Origin: Devosia lacusdianchii
GTDB taxonomy: Bacteria > Pseudomonadota > Alphaproteobacteria > Rhizobiales > Devosiaceae
DNA length: 64,000 nt
NCBI RefSeq assembly: GCF_022429625.1
Contig: NZ_CP092483.1
Location: 3,893,501 to 3,957,500, forward strand
Direction: 5' to 3'
This document shows positions 34,324-42,878 of the stretch, piece by piece (within the stretch, counting starts at the first letter, position 1; each line of letters begins with the position of its first letter). The position numbers were made by a program, and so were the translations under genes. The notes under the pieces were generated by a model. It saw nothing but the letters and a program-made list of their open reading frames with translations, was not told where the DNA came from and made no database searches.

Positions 34324-35240
34324 CAGGGATGCTCCGGTACAGATGGGGGAGAAGCCGGCGCGGCGCCGTGACCGGCCTCCGCTGCGGCGGGTTCGATTGC
34401 GACGGCGGGCCCGGCCGGCGCGGTTTCTGTCGCCGGGCGGCTGTCGCGAACGGTGAAGCCCCCGGCAAAACTGAGCCGCACGCGCGAGGCATCGCCGGGC
34501 GGCAGGGTCAACTGGGTGTCGAACGTGGCCCGTTCACCCGCCATCAGGTCTCGCACCGATGGCGTAACGCTCCATTCATAGACGCCCTCGCCATTGGCGC
34601 CGATCAGCGTCACCACCACGGCCGGCACCACGGTCGGTTCGGGCATCAACCCGACGATCTGCGCCGAGACGATCAGCACTTCCTTGCCGTCGCGTAGGGT
34701 GCGCAACGTCGTCACATTGGAGAAATCCAGCCCCACGACATTGACGCCCAGGCCGACTGCCTCATAGACGCCCGCCATGGCAGGATAGCGCTGCACCACC
34801 TGGACACGCGCGAAATAACCGACCGCCAGCACTGCGCACAACGCCACCACGGCAACGATGCGGGCGCTCCGTTGCAGCCGCGCCAGCGGCTGGCTGGCGC
34901 TCACCGCATGCTGGCGGCGCGAAAACGCGCGCTGCCGCTTGCGGATGACCGCCGGGTCGATCTTGCCGGCCGCGTTCTTGTGCCGCGCCTCCTCCTCGGC
35001 GAGGCGACGCTCCGTTTCGGCGACAACCGCCTTTTCCTCGGCGGCCATATCCTCGTCGAGGCTGTCCTCGGCGATCGCCTCGAAGGCGGCCTTGTGCTCG
35101 GGTTTGACGGCTTCGGGCTTGAGCGGCTCCTGCTGCCAGGCCTGCTGGCAATGCGCGCACTGCACCTTGCGACCGGCCGAGCCGATAGCCTCGTAGGTCA
35201 CCTGGTACTTGGTCTGGCAATGTGGACAGGTGATGATCAT
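34323..35240 (-). CDS. Zinc-ribbon / DUF3426 membrane protein
   Basis: A 305-residue protein starting with an MJ0042-type zinc ribbon (ITCPHCQTKYQV ... VQCAHCQQAW, four Cys), then a charged acidic segment, a single membrane helix (RIVAVVALCAVLAVGYFA, about residues 130-150) and an extracytoplasmic DUF3426-type beta domain. The start is ATG 35240. Divergent from ftsE; in rhizobia such a gene is usually next to ftsEX. Exact function unknown; it may link envelope growth to cytoplasmic zinc or partner binding. Confidence 0.8.
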   Translation of the reverse strand: MIITCPHCQTKYQVTYEAIGSAGRKVQCAHCQQAWQQEPLKPEAVKPEHKAAFEAIAEDSLDEDMAAEEKAVVAETERRLAEEEARHKNAAGKIDPAVIRKRQRAFSRRQHAVSASQPLARLQRSARIVAVVALCAVLAVGYFARVQVVQRYPAMAGVYEAVGLGVNVVGLDFSNVTTLRTLRDGKEVLIVSAQIVGLMPEPTVVPAVVVTLIGANGEGVYEWSVTPSVRDLMAGERATFDTQLTLPPGDASRVRLSFAGGFTVRDSRPATETAPAGPAVAIEPAAAEAGHGAAPASPPSVPEHP

Positions 35241-35464
35241 GGGGCCAGACGGCTGGAGCAGAATGCAAAACGGCGTCCGCAAGCCTAGCGCTAGGGTGTT
35301 AAGACTCCTCAAACCCACCTGCCGGCAGAGGAAATCCACCACATTTGTGCCGCTTTCATCCCGCCAAGGGACGCGCCATGCCGCATCGGGCGGCAGGCAC
35401 TGCTATGCTGCGCCAAACGCCTGATTCGCGGGCACGAGCGGACCATTTTGGGAGCCAAGTACTC

Positions 35465-36127
35465 TTGATCGAGTTTTCCGATGTGGGCCTGCGCTACGGC
35501 AATGGCCCGGAAATCCTGCGAGACCTGACCTTTTCGGTTGAGCCCGGCTCGTTCCATTTCCTCACCGGCCCCTCGGGCGCCGGTAAGACCAGCCTCCTGC
35601 GCCTGCTCTTGCTGTCGCTCAAGCCCTCACGCGGCAAGGTGACCATGTTCGGCGAGGATGTGAGCGATCTCACCCAGGATCGCCTGCTGCAGATGCGCCG
35701 CCACATCGGCATCGTCTTCCAGGAATTCCGCCTGCTTGATCATCTGACCACGTTCGAAAATGTCGCCCTGCCGCTGCGCGTGCTCGGCCAGCCCGAAAGC
35801 GAATACCGGCCCAACGTTACCGAGCTGCTCGAATGGGTAGGCCTGGGTGAGCGCATGGATGCACTGCCCTCGCTGCTATCAGGTGGCGAAAAGCAGCGTG
35901 CTGCCATCGCGCGCGCCGTCATTGCCCGGCCCAAAGTGCTGCTGGCTGACGAGCCCACCGGCAATGTCGATCCGGACCTGTCGAGCCGGCTGGTCCACCT
36001 TTTTGCCGAGCTCAACCGGACCCTGGGCATGACCATCATCCTTGCCACGCACGAATTGCCGCTGCTCGACAAGTTCAACTATCCTCGCATGCTGCTCACC
36101 AAGGGCGAGTTGGTCATCCATGATTGA
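35465..36127 (+). CDS. ftsE: Cell division ATP-binding protein FtsE
   Basis: A 220-residue ABC ATPase that with FtsX couples ATP hydrolysis to septal peptidoglycan hydrolysis. Walker A is LTGPSGAGKTSLL, the signature is LLSGGEKQRAAIARAVI and Walker B is VLLADEPTGNVDP. The TTG at 35465 gives LIEFSDVGLRYGNG, the right start for the family at the usual 220 residues; a preceding open stretch has no family match. Overlaps ftsX by eight bases. Confidence 0.94.
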   Translation: MIEFSDVGLRYGNGPEILRDLTFSVEPGSFHFLTGPSGAGKTSLLRLLLLSLKPSRGKVTMFGEDVSDLTQDRLLQMRRHIGIVFQEFRLLDHLTTFENVALPLRVLGQPESEYRPNVTELLEWVGLGERMDALPSLLSGGEKQRAAIARAVIARPKVLLADEPTGNVDPDLSSRLVHLFAELNRTLGMTIILATHELPLLDKFNYPRMLLTKGELVIHD

Positions 36128-37049
36128 GCGCGTGCTGGCCCTGCTGCCCCGCCGCAAGGGCGCGGCCCCCATCGTCCCCGAAAAGAGCGTTGCCGGCCGC
36201 ACGCTGCTGCTGATGATCACCATCATGAGCTTCCTCTCCGCGGTGACACTGGGCGGGGTGGTTCTGGTGCAGAAATCGGCCATCGCCTGGTCGGCCGATG
36301 TCGGCCGCGAGGTGACCATCCAGATCCGCCCCGTCGGGGGCGAGGTGATGGAGAGCAATCTACGCACCGCCGTCTCTCTGGCCGAAACCACGCCCGGCGT
36401 CGCCTCGGCCCGCGCCCTCACCATCGAGGAAAGCCAGAAACTGCTCGAACCCTGGCTGGGCGCCGGGCTCGATCTGACCGCCATCGAAATCCCCCGCCTG
36501 GTCGTGGTGCAGCTCGCCGACCCCGTCGATGCCGATATCGAGGGACTGCAGCGCAACCTTGCCGCGGTTAAGGGCGCAAGCCTTGATACCCACGCCGCCT
36601 GGCGGCAACAGCTTAACACCATGGCCGGCACGATAGTGCTTTCGGGGCTCCTGGTGCTGATCCTGATCGGCGCCGCGACAGTGCTCGCCATCATCTTCGC
36701 GACACGCGGTGCCATGGCGACCAACCGCGAGATCGTCGATGTGCTCCACTATATCGGAGCCTCCAACAAGTTCATCGCCGGCGAGTTCCAGGGCCGCTTC
36801 CTGTCGATCGGCCTGCAGGGTGGCTTGCTCGGGGTGGTGGCAGCTTTGCTGTTCTTCGCCATTATCGGCACCGCCGCCGGCAACATGCTGTCGAGCGAGG
36901 CCGGTGCGCAAGTTGGCGTGCTCTTTGGCCGTTTCGCGCTGGGCATTGATGGTCTGATCGGCATCGCAGCCGTGGTGCCAGTTATCGCTGCCTTGACGGC
37001 GATCACCTCGCGCATGACTGTAAGGCGCTATCTCAGCCAGACTTCCTAG
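36120..37049 (+). CDS. ftsX: Cell division protein FtsX
   Basis: A 309-residue inner-membrane permease-like partner of FtsE. It has a first membrane helix (LLLMITIMSFLSAVTLGGVVL, shortly after residue 30), a periplasmic domain of about 120 residues that would contact a murein hydrolase activator, and three C-terminal helices (GLLVLILIGAATVLAIIFAT; LLGVVAALLFFAIIG; IGIAAVVPVIAALTA). The ATNREIVDVLHYIGASNKFI loop is the FtsX cytoplasmic hallmark. Starts inside the ftsE end. Confidence 0.92.
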   Translation: MIERVLALLPRRKGAAPIVPEKSVAGRTLLLMITIMSFLSAVTLGGVVLVQKSAIAWSADVGREVTIQIRPVGGEVMESNLRTAVSLAETTPGVASARALTIEESQKLLEPWLGAGLDLTAIEIPRLVVVQLADPVDADIEGLQRNLAAVKGASLDTHAAWRQQLNTMAGTIVLSGLLVLILIGAATVLAIIFATRGAMATNREIVDVLHYIGASNKFIAGEFQGRFLSIGLQGGLLGVVAALLFFAIIGTAAGNMLSSEAGAQVGVLFGRFALGIDGLIGIAAVVPVIAALTAITSRMTVRRYLSQTS

Positions 37050-37056
37050 GACGCCT

Positions 37057-37596
37057 ATGGAAAATTCCGCAAAGTTCGCGTTGACCGCCGACGATACCGT
37101 GGCGGGAATGCGTCTTTACGCCTGGTCGGGCATGACCAGTCGCAAGACCCTGATCCGCTGGTTTCTGTTATGGGTCGTCCTCGTGGCCGTGCTCGGCTGG
37201 ATCGTGACCCGCGGCTCACTCGCGCCCGAAAAATTGCCGGCCACGGCGCTGGTCGTTCTCGGTGGCTCGCTCATCCCTTTCCTGCTTGCCGCCATCGTTA
37301 CGGTGATCGGCGTACCGATCCAGGCTCGGCGGACCCATCGCCAGCAGCGCACGCTCCGGGGTGACATGACCCTGGCCTGGTCGGACGACGCCCTGCATAT
37401 CGAATCCGAATATGGGATTTTCGACATACCGTGGGGCCACTTCCTGCGCTGGCGCGAGGATGGCCGATCGATCCTGCTCTACGAGTCCGAACGGCTGGTT
37501 CGCATCATTCCCAAGCGCGCGCTGAGCGATGGACAGCAGCAAAGCCTGCGCGCCTCGCTGGTCCATATCGAGGCATCGCGGGGCAAATCGCCATGA
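37057..37596 (+). CDS. YcxB-like membrane protein
   Basis: A 179-residue protein with two membrane helices (about residues 30-50 and 65-85) and a C-terminal soluble part (LAWSDDALHIESEYGIFDIP, WGHFLRWREDGRSILLY) resembling the YcxB C-terminal domain. It lies seven bases after ftsX and overlaps the acyltransferase start by four, so it is part of the division/envelope operon. In many rhizobia a YdcF-like gene occupies this spot; role unknown. Confidence 0.68.
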   Translation: MENSAKFALTADDTVAGMRLYAWSGMTSRKTLIRWFLLWVVLVAVLGWIVTRGSLAPEKLPATALVVLGGSLIPFLLAAIVTVIGVPIQARRTHRQQRTLRGDMTLAWSDDALHIESEYGIFDIPWGHFLRWREDGRSILLYESERLVRIIPKRALSDGQQQSLRASLVHIEASRGKSP

Positions 37597-38402
37597 AAGT
37601 CATCCAGGCCATCCGCTCCGCGCTGTTCTATCTGCTGTTCATCGGCCAAACGGCGGTGGTCGCGATCATTGTGGGCACCATTGCGCTGATCACCGGTCGC
37701 ACCCGCCTCTCCTGGGCCATGGCCGTATTCTGGTGCCGCTCCAACCTCGTCTATCTGCGCGTGTTGGCCGGCGTCAAAACCAAGGTCTCAGGCGAAGAGA
37801 ACATCCCTGCCGGCGGCTGCATCATCGCTGCCAAGCACCAGAGCGATTGGGATGTCTTCGCCATCTTCCCCCATACCGGACGCCCCGCCTATATCGTCAA
37901 GAAGGAGCTGATGCGCATTCCCTTCTTCGGTTGGGCCGCCCGTTCGCTCGATTGCATCGAGGTCGACCGCAAGAAGGGCGCCGAAGCCGTCCCCCTGATG
38001 ATGGCGCAGGCCCATGCCGCGATCGATCGGGGCTGCCGCATCGTCATTTTCCCCGAAGGCACCCGCAAGGCGCCACTGGCGCCGGCGGATTACCGGCAGG
38101 GTGTGGTGCGGCTCTATATGGAACTCGGCGTGCCCGTCGTGCCGGTGGCGCTCAATTCGGGCCTGTTCTGGGGCCGCAACAGCCTCGTCATCTGGCCCGG
38201 CACAGCCGAGGCCCGGTTCCTGCCCGCCATCGAGCCAGGCCTGGCGCCCGACATTTTTCTCGAGCGACTCAAAAATGCCATCGAATCCGAATCGGATGCG
38301 CTGATTCTCAAGGCTGCGGAGCAAGGTCTTGCCCGTCCCATCGACGCCGCGCTGCAAACCAGGCTTGATGCGCTCAAGCGGCAGCGTTCCGTTACGGTAT
38401 AG
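37593..38402 (+). CDS. plsC: 1-acyl-sn-glycerol-3-phosphate acyltransferase
   Basis: A 269-residue membrane-bound enzyme that adds the second acyl chain to make phosphatidic acid. The catalytic HX4D is in IIAAKHQSDWDVFAIF, the glycerol-phosphate-binding motif is RIVIFPEGTRKAPLAP, and PAYIVKKELMRIPFFGW is the family's second block. An N-terminal membrane segment follows the start. It ends the ftsE-ftsX-ycxB operon by overlap, linking phospholipid and septum synthesis. Confidence 0.92.
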   Translation: MKVIQAIRSALFYLLFIGQTAVVAIIVGTIALITGRTRLSWAMAVFWCRSNLVYLRVLAGVKTKVSGEENIPAGGCIIAAKHQSDWDVFAIFPHTGRPAYIVKKELMRIPFFGWAARSLDCIEVDRKKGAEAVPLMMAQAHAAIDRGCRIVIFPEGTRKAPLAPADYRQGVVRLYMELGVPVVPVALNSGLFWGRNSLVIWPGTAEARFLPAIEPGLAPDIFLERLKNAIESESDALILKAAEQGLARPIDAALQTRLDALKRQRSVTV

Positions 38403-38465
38403 CCACTATATATTGACGCGACTCACGAACAGAACCATACATATAGATGTCGAGTGGAGCGCCGC

Positions 38466-38499
38466 TTGACATGTGCGGCATTTTGTTCTATTTTTGTTC
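38466..38499 (+). promoter_or_regulatory. Sigma-70 promoter overlapped by an alphaproteobacterial SOS box
   Basis: A -35 TTGACA (38466-38471) and a -10 TATTTT (38489-38494) are exactly 17 bases apart. A LexA box of the alphaproteobacterial form GTTC-N7-GTTC (38485-38499) lies over the -10, so LexA would block polymerase. The next start codon is 32 bases further on. Confidence 0.88.
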
Positions 38500-38530
38500 T
38501 TCTTGGACGAACGCTGTGGGGATAGCGTAG

Positions 38531-38872
38531 ATGGCTGGCATCGAGAACAGGATCGTGACACACGCTTTCGGCCGCCAGATCAGCTGGCAAGGCCGCTCGG
38601 GCCGCGCCTATAGCCTCGTCAGCGAAAATCTCGAGCACTTTGCCATGGGCGATGCCGAGCTCTATCTCATCGCCAAGGGCAATCATGTGCTTTGGGTTGG
38701 CTCGACCGACGAGCTGGTCGGCGACCCCCTGAGCCGTTCGCGCTGCCGCCTGGCGCTCGACTGCGCCGACCGCGTCTTCCGCCTGCTCTCGCCCGGCGCC
38801 GCCGCCGAGCGGCTCTCCACCATCTGGGACCTCGAAGGCGCCGAACCGGTTGCCGGCGCGCAGGCTGCCTGA
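38531..38872 (+). CDS. Small SOS-regulated protein of unknown function
   Basis: A 113-residue protein, no signal or membrane segment. It reads like a compact globular domain (FGRQISWQGRSGRAYSLVSE; LYLIAKGNHVLWVGSTDELV; RLALDCADRVFRLLSPGAAA; ERLSTIWDLEGAEPV). I recall similar proteins as conserved hypothetical in Hyphomicrobiales but cannot name a function. The upstream promoter carries a perfect LexA box, so it should be induced by DNA damage. Candidate roles are a division checkpoint, a repair cofactor or a nucleoid-acting protein; the alphaproteobacterial SOS division inhibitors known to me (SidA, DidA) are shorter and membrane-bound, unlike this. Confidence 0.85.
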   Translation: MAGIENRIVTHAFGRQISWQGRSGRAYSLVSENLEHFAMGDAELYLIAKGNHVLWVGSTDELVGDPLSRSRCRLALDCADRVFRLLSPGAAAERLSTIWDLEGAEPVAGAQAA

Positions 38873-38911
38873 GGCTTTCAGGCGGAACAACAGGCCCCGA
38901 TCCATCCCACG

Positions 38912-39008
38912 CACCGGCGCTTCCCGCGGACTTGATCCGCGGGGTCACTATCAACCCGGCACAAGCGGCGGGTGACCCGCGGATCAAGTCCGCGGGAAGC
39001 GCCGGTGG
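38912..39008. repeat. REPIN-like palindromic element
   Basis: Perfect long inverted repeat: arm 1 begins CACCGGCGCTTCCCGCGGAC and the opposite arm ends CCGCGGGAAGCGCCGGTG, each about 32 bases, separated by about 33 bases. Stem sequence differs from most other elements but resembles the one at 44974 in its CTTGATCC core. Confidence 0.82.
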
Positions 39009-39055
39009 ATTGGGTAGTGCCGTGGTTAAAACGGCGTCATCAGCGATGACAGCAC

Positions 39056-39589
39056 CTAGGCCGCCGCGGCCTCATCACGCGCCAATAGCTCCGCCAGCGC
39101 CATCAATTGCCGGTCGCGAATACCCAGGTCCTGCAGATGCCGGGCGGTATTGAGCACATAATCGACATTCCGCCCCGACAGGCCCACGCCTGACCGCACC
39201 ATGGTCAATTGCTGTTCCAGCGTCAGGTTGCCAGCAAACTGCTCGTGCCGCTCGTCGACGAGAAACGCCAATGCGCTGACCATGCGTCCGTCGGCCAGGT
39301 GCACCGGCCGCATCACGTCGCGATAGACGGCGGTCACCTGCTCGCGTTCCTGCAGATACGCCTTGACCTCGGCCCAGTCGGCATCGGCGACCTCGAACAC
39401 CATGCCCCGGCACGAGCCGCCACGCGTCAGCCCGAAGACCAGGCCCGGCTGCTCGACGGTACCGCGATGATAGTGGGAGACAATGGAGAGGCTGCGATGC
39501 GCCCCGCGCAGCAGGCCCTGCTGCTCGGAAACATGGGCAAAGCCCGGGTTCCAGATCAGCGATCCATAACCGAAGACCCAATGGGTCAT
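39056..39589 (-). CDS. Gamma-glutamylcyclotransferase, ChaC family (second copy)
   Basis: A 177-residue ChaC-like enzyme without the N-terminal extension of the copy at 30463. WVFGYGSLIWNPGF is the nucleotide-like YGSL loop and the likely catalytic Glu is in YLQEREQVTAVYRD. The ATG at 39589 gives the usual MTHWVFGYGSL start; an ATG at 39619 would add ten residues. Glutathione degradation or a related gamma-glutamyl substrate is inferred from family only. Divergent from the DUF2125 gene. Confidence 0.82.
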   Translation of the reverse strand: MTHWVFGYGSLIWNPGFAHVSEQQGLLRGAHRSLSIVSHYHRGTVEQPGLVFGLTRGGSCRGMVFEVADADWAEVKAYLQEREQVTAVYRDVMRPVHLADGRMVSALAFLVDERHEQFAGNLTLEQQLTMVRSGVGLSGRNVDYVLNTARHLQDLGIRDRQLMALAELLARDEAAAA

Positions 39590-39762
39590 TGTGTCGCTCG
39601 CGCTCGTCAACATCGCCATAACCTGAACAGAAACCTAGGCTTGTCTGCCACTCAAGACAATTGCGTCCCCTCGATAGGCGTCATGCGATCCTACGGCCAC
39701 CCGGATTTACCCGGAATGAACACGCTTCAACCCAGCCCCGGGCAAAGGTAAGAGTGCCGCTC

Positions 39763-40743
39763 ATGAAGAAGCGAATCATCATCCTGGGCAGTGTCGTCAT
39801 CGCCGTGGTCGCGCTGTGGAGCGCCGCCTGGCTCGTCCTCGCCGGCATGGTCAAACAGAACATCGATGCCCAGGCCCTTGCCGACGGTGTCACCGCGCCC
39901 CGGTTCACCTGCGAAACCCTCGATGTCGGCGGCTTCCCGTTCCGCTTCGATGTCGATTGTGTCAAAGCACGCATCACCAGCGGCGACATTGTGATCGATG
40001 TCCCCGACATCCGCGCCAGCGTCCGCGTCTATGCTCCGACCCACCTGCTGGCCTCGGCCAAGGGGCCGCTGCAATTGACCGATGCCTTCACCGGCACGCG
40101 CAATACCGTCGCCTGGTCCACGCTCGAAGCCAGCGTCCGCCTCGACAATTGGCGCATCGCCCGCGCCTCGGTTTCGGGCAAGCAATTGGTCTGGTCCGAC
40201 ACGCTGATGGGCGAAACCGTGATCGCCCAGGCGCCGCTGGCCGAGGTGCATCTCTTCGACATTCCCGAGCAGCACGACCCACAGCGCCGCCTGGCCGCAC
40301 TATCGGGCTACCTGCTCGCCGAAAATGTCACCTATCCCGGCATTACCCTGACCGATACCAAGGCCGAAGTGCAGCTCGAGCTGTCCGGCCTGCCCGACGA
40401 TGTCAGAAACTGGGGGGATCCCAACCTGCTGCCGTCCATGCAGCAGGCGGGCGGCGCGCTCAAGGTGGTCGCCATTCGCGGCACCGATGCCACCTCCACC
40501 CTCGACGCCCAGGGCGAACTCAAGCTCGATCCGCAAGGCATGCTCGAAGGCCAGATCAACATCGCCTCATCGGGCGTCGCTGAGCGCATCGGCCCGCTGC
40601 TGGCCGAGCCGTGGCGCACCCTGGTGCTCGGCACCCCCGGCGCTGATGGCGCCTATAGCAACCAGCTCAATTTCCGCGCCGGCGGCATCTATTCGGGCCT
40701 GGTGCCGATCGCCGCCCTACCCTCGCTCTACCCGGCGCCCTAG
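39763..40743 (+). CDS. DUF2125 domain-containing exported protein
   Basis: A 326-residue protein with an N-terminal membrane anchor or signal (IIILGSVVIAVVALWSAAWL, residues 5-24) and a large DUF2125 extracytoplasmic domain (TCETLDVGGFPFRFDVDCVK; YLLAENVTYPGITLTDTKAE). The DUF2125 family is restricted mostly to alphaproteobacteria and of unknown function. Convergent with tyrC, with one base between stops, the neighbourhood seen in rhizobia. Start at 39763 was chosen for the signal-like N-terminus. Confidence 0.8.
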   Translation: MKKRIIILGSVVIAVVALWSAAWLVLAGMVKQNIDAQALADGVTAPRFTCETLDVGGFPFRFDVDCVKARITSGDIVIDVPDIRASVRVYAPTHLLASAKGPLQLTDAFTGTRNTVAWSTLEASVRLDNWRIARASVSGKQLVWSDTLMGETVIAQAPLAEVHLFDIPEQHDPQRRLAALSGYLLAENVTYPGITLTDTKAEVQLELSGLPDDVRNWGDPNLLPSMQQAGGALKVVAIRGTDATSTLDAQGELKLDPQGMLEGQINIASSGVAERIGPLLAEPWRTLVLGTPGADGAYSNQLNFRAGGIYSGLVPIAALPSLYPAP

Positions 40744-40744
40744 A

Positions 40745-41716
40745 CTAGGCGTCGTCGCCGCCGCCATGCTCGCGCACGAACGGCACGTCGGGCACCGGCG
40801 GCGCCTCGTGCGGTCGGCCGAAGTCGGGTGCTGCGGTTTCCTGCCCCGCCGAGATGATCGAGCGGCGAATGGCGCGGGTGCGCGTAAACATGGCCTCGAG
40901 CGCCGGACCGTCCCCGGTGCGTACCGCGCGCTGCAATACCGACAGGTCCTCGGAGAACCGCCCCAGCATTTCGAGCACCGCATCACGATTGGTCAGGAAC
41001 ACGTCGCGCCACATCACCGGATCGGACGCTGCGATACGGGTGAAGTCGCGGAAACCCGAAGCCGAAAACTTGATCACTTCCGACTGCGTTGCCGCTTCGA
41101 GATCAGCCACCGTGCCCACGATATTGTAGGCCACCAGATGAGGAATATGGCTGGTGATTGCCAGCACCATGTCGTGGTGCTGCGCATCCATCACCTCGAC
41201 CTGGCTGCCCATGGCGCGCCAGAAGCCGGCCAGCTTTTCCGTCTTGGCCGGATCGACCTCCGCACCAGGCGTCAACACGCACCAGCGCCCGGCGAACAGC
41301 TCGGCAAACCCCGCCGACGGCCCCGAATGCTCGGTACCCGCGATCGGATGGCCGGGGATGAAGCTCACGCCGTCAGGCACATGCTGCTCCAGCACCTTGA
41401 CCACATGCCCCTTGACCGACCCCACATCCGACAGGATTGCGCCGGTCTCCAGCGCCGGCGCAATCGCCTTGATCACGCCCTCATAGGCGCCCACCGGCGT
41501 GCAGATGATGACCAGGTCTGCGCCGCGCACCGCTTCGGCGGCGTCAAGCGTATAGACATCGCCCAGGCCCAGCTCGTGGGCCTCGTCCAGCGTTTCCTGC
41601 TTGCGCGTCGAAATGGAGATGACCTCCACCAGCCCCTGCCGCCGTGCCGCCAGTGCGATGGACGAACCGATGAGGCCGATGCCGATAAGGGCGATCTTGC
41701 GAAAATGAACGCTCAT
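40745..41716 (-). CDS. tyrC: Prephenate/arogenate dehydrogenase
   Basis: A 323-residue NAD(P)-dependent enzyme of tyrosine synthesis. The dinucleotide site is KIALIGIGLIGSSIALAA and the catalytic region has FIPGHPIAGTEHSGPSAGF with the His-Pro-Ile-Ala-Gly motif of the family. It lacks a chorismate mutase domain and an ACT domain, so it is the monofunctional type; prephenate versus arogenate cannot be told. Its ATG overlaps the hisC stop (ATGA), so the two are coupled; hisC-type aminotransferases can serve both histidine and aromatic pathways. Confidence 0.9.
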   Translation of the reverse strand: MSVHFRKIALIGIGLIGSSIALAARRQGLVEVISISTRKQETLDEAHELGLGDVYTLDAAEAVRGADLVIICTPVGAYEGVIKAIAPALETGAILSDVGSVKGHVVKVLEQHVPDGVSFIPGHPIAGTEHSGPSAGFAELFAGRWCVLTPGAEVDPAKTEKLAGFWRAMGSQVEVMDAQHHDMVLAITSHIPHLVAYNIVGTVADLEAATQSEVIKFSASGFRDFTRIAASDPVMWRDVFLTNRDAVLEMLGRFSEDLSVLQRAVRTGDGPALEAMFTRTRAIRRSIISAGQETAAPDFGRPHEAPPVPDVPFVREHGGGDDA

Positions 41717-42807
41717 GAAATCTTGACCAATGCCTTGAGGATGCCGGCAACGCCGCGCATCGCCTGCTCCGAACCGATGGAAATGCGCAACCCATTAGGA
41801 ATGCCGTAGGACTGGCCGATTTCGCGCACAATCAAGCCGCGCTCACGCAATGTCTCGAACGCCTTGGCGGCAAAATCACCGTCCGGAAACAGCACCATGA
41901 TGAAATTGGCCTGGCTGGGCACCACGCGCATGTAGTTGGAGTGCAGCTCCGCCGTCAGCCAGTCCCGCCACTGGGCATTGTGCGCCTTCAGCCGGGCGTT
42001 GAACTCGACGTCGCGCGTGGCCGCAGCCCCCGCCAGTTGCGCCGGCAGGTTGACATTGAACGGCCCGCGAATGCGGTTGATCGCATCAACCACATGCTCG
42101 GGACCCACCATCCAGCCAATGCGCGCCGCCGCCAGCCCCATCTTGGAGAACGTGCGGACCATGACCACGTTCTGCGCTTCCCCGACGAGGTCGAGCCCCA
42201 CCGAGTAGTCGGCGGCTGTGACATATTCGGCATAGGCGCTGTCGATGACCAGCAGGATATCGGGCCGCAGCCCGGCATGCAGGCGCCGCACTTCGGCATC
42301 GCTGAGATAGGTGCCGGTCGGATTGTTCGGATTGGCCAGCCAGACGATCTTGGTCCTGGGCGTCACCGCCGCCAGCAGCAAATCCACATCGGCCGTATAG
42401 TCGGCCTCTTCGACCATGACGATCTTGGCGCCGGCCGCCTTGGTAATGATCGGATAGACCGAAAAGCCGTAGCGGTTCATCACCGCTTCGTCGCCGTCTC
42501 CGAGATAGGTCTGAGCCAAGAGGTGCAGCAGGTCGTCCGAGCCGTTGCCACAGACGATGCGCTCCGCATCGATCCCATGCACCTCGGCCAGCGCGGTCCG
42601 CAGGATCTTCGAGGACCCCTCAGGGTAGATTTCGAGATGCCCTGCCGCTGCCCTGAACGCCTCGATCGCCTTGGGGCTGGCCCCCAGCGGGCTTTCGTTG
42701 GCGGAGAGCTTGACGGCATTGCTCCCCGGCGCACCGGATTTGCCGGGCAGATAGGGGGCAATATCGAGAATGCCGGGTTGCGGAACGGGACGGATTTCGT
42801 CGGACAT
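41713..42807 (-). CDS. hisC: Histidinol-phosphate aminotransferase
   Basis: A 364-residue class I/II PLP aminotransferase. The PLP lysine is in VMVRTFSKMGLAAARIGWM and phosphate-binding residues in ANPNNPTGTYLSD. N-terminal SANESPLGASPKAIEAF is typical of HisC. It lies first in a two-gene operon with tyrC, which suggests that it may also transaminate aromatic precursors here. Length matches the family. Confidence 0.92.
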   Translation of the reverse strand: MSDEIRPVPQPGILDIAPYLPGKSGAPGSNAVKLSANESPLGASPKAIEAFRAAAGHLEIYPEGSSKILRTALAEVHGIDAERIVCGNGSDDLLHLLAQTYLGDGDEAVMNRYGFSVYPIITKAAGAKIVMVEEADYTADVDLLLAAVTPRTKIVWLANPNNPTGTYLSDAEVRRLHAGLRPDILLVIDSAYAEYVTAADYSVGLDLVGEAQNVVMVRTFSKMGLAAARIGWMVGPEHVVDAINRIRGPFNVNLPAQLAGAAATRDVEFNARLKAHNAQWRDWLTAELHSNYMRVVPSQANFIMVLFPDGDFAAKAFETLRERGLIVREIGQSYGIPNGLRISIGSEQAMRGVAGILKALVKIS

Positions 42808-42878
42808 GATGGGATACGCTGGGCGGAAAAACCGCGCGGACCATAGTCAAACTGGCAAAGGATAGCAAAGGGGGAGTG

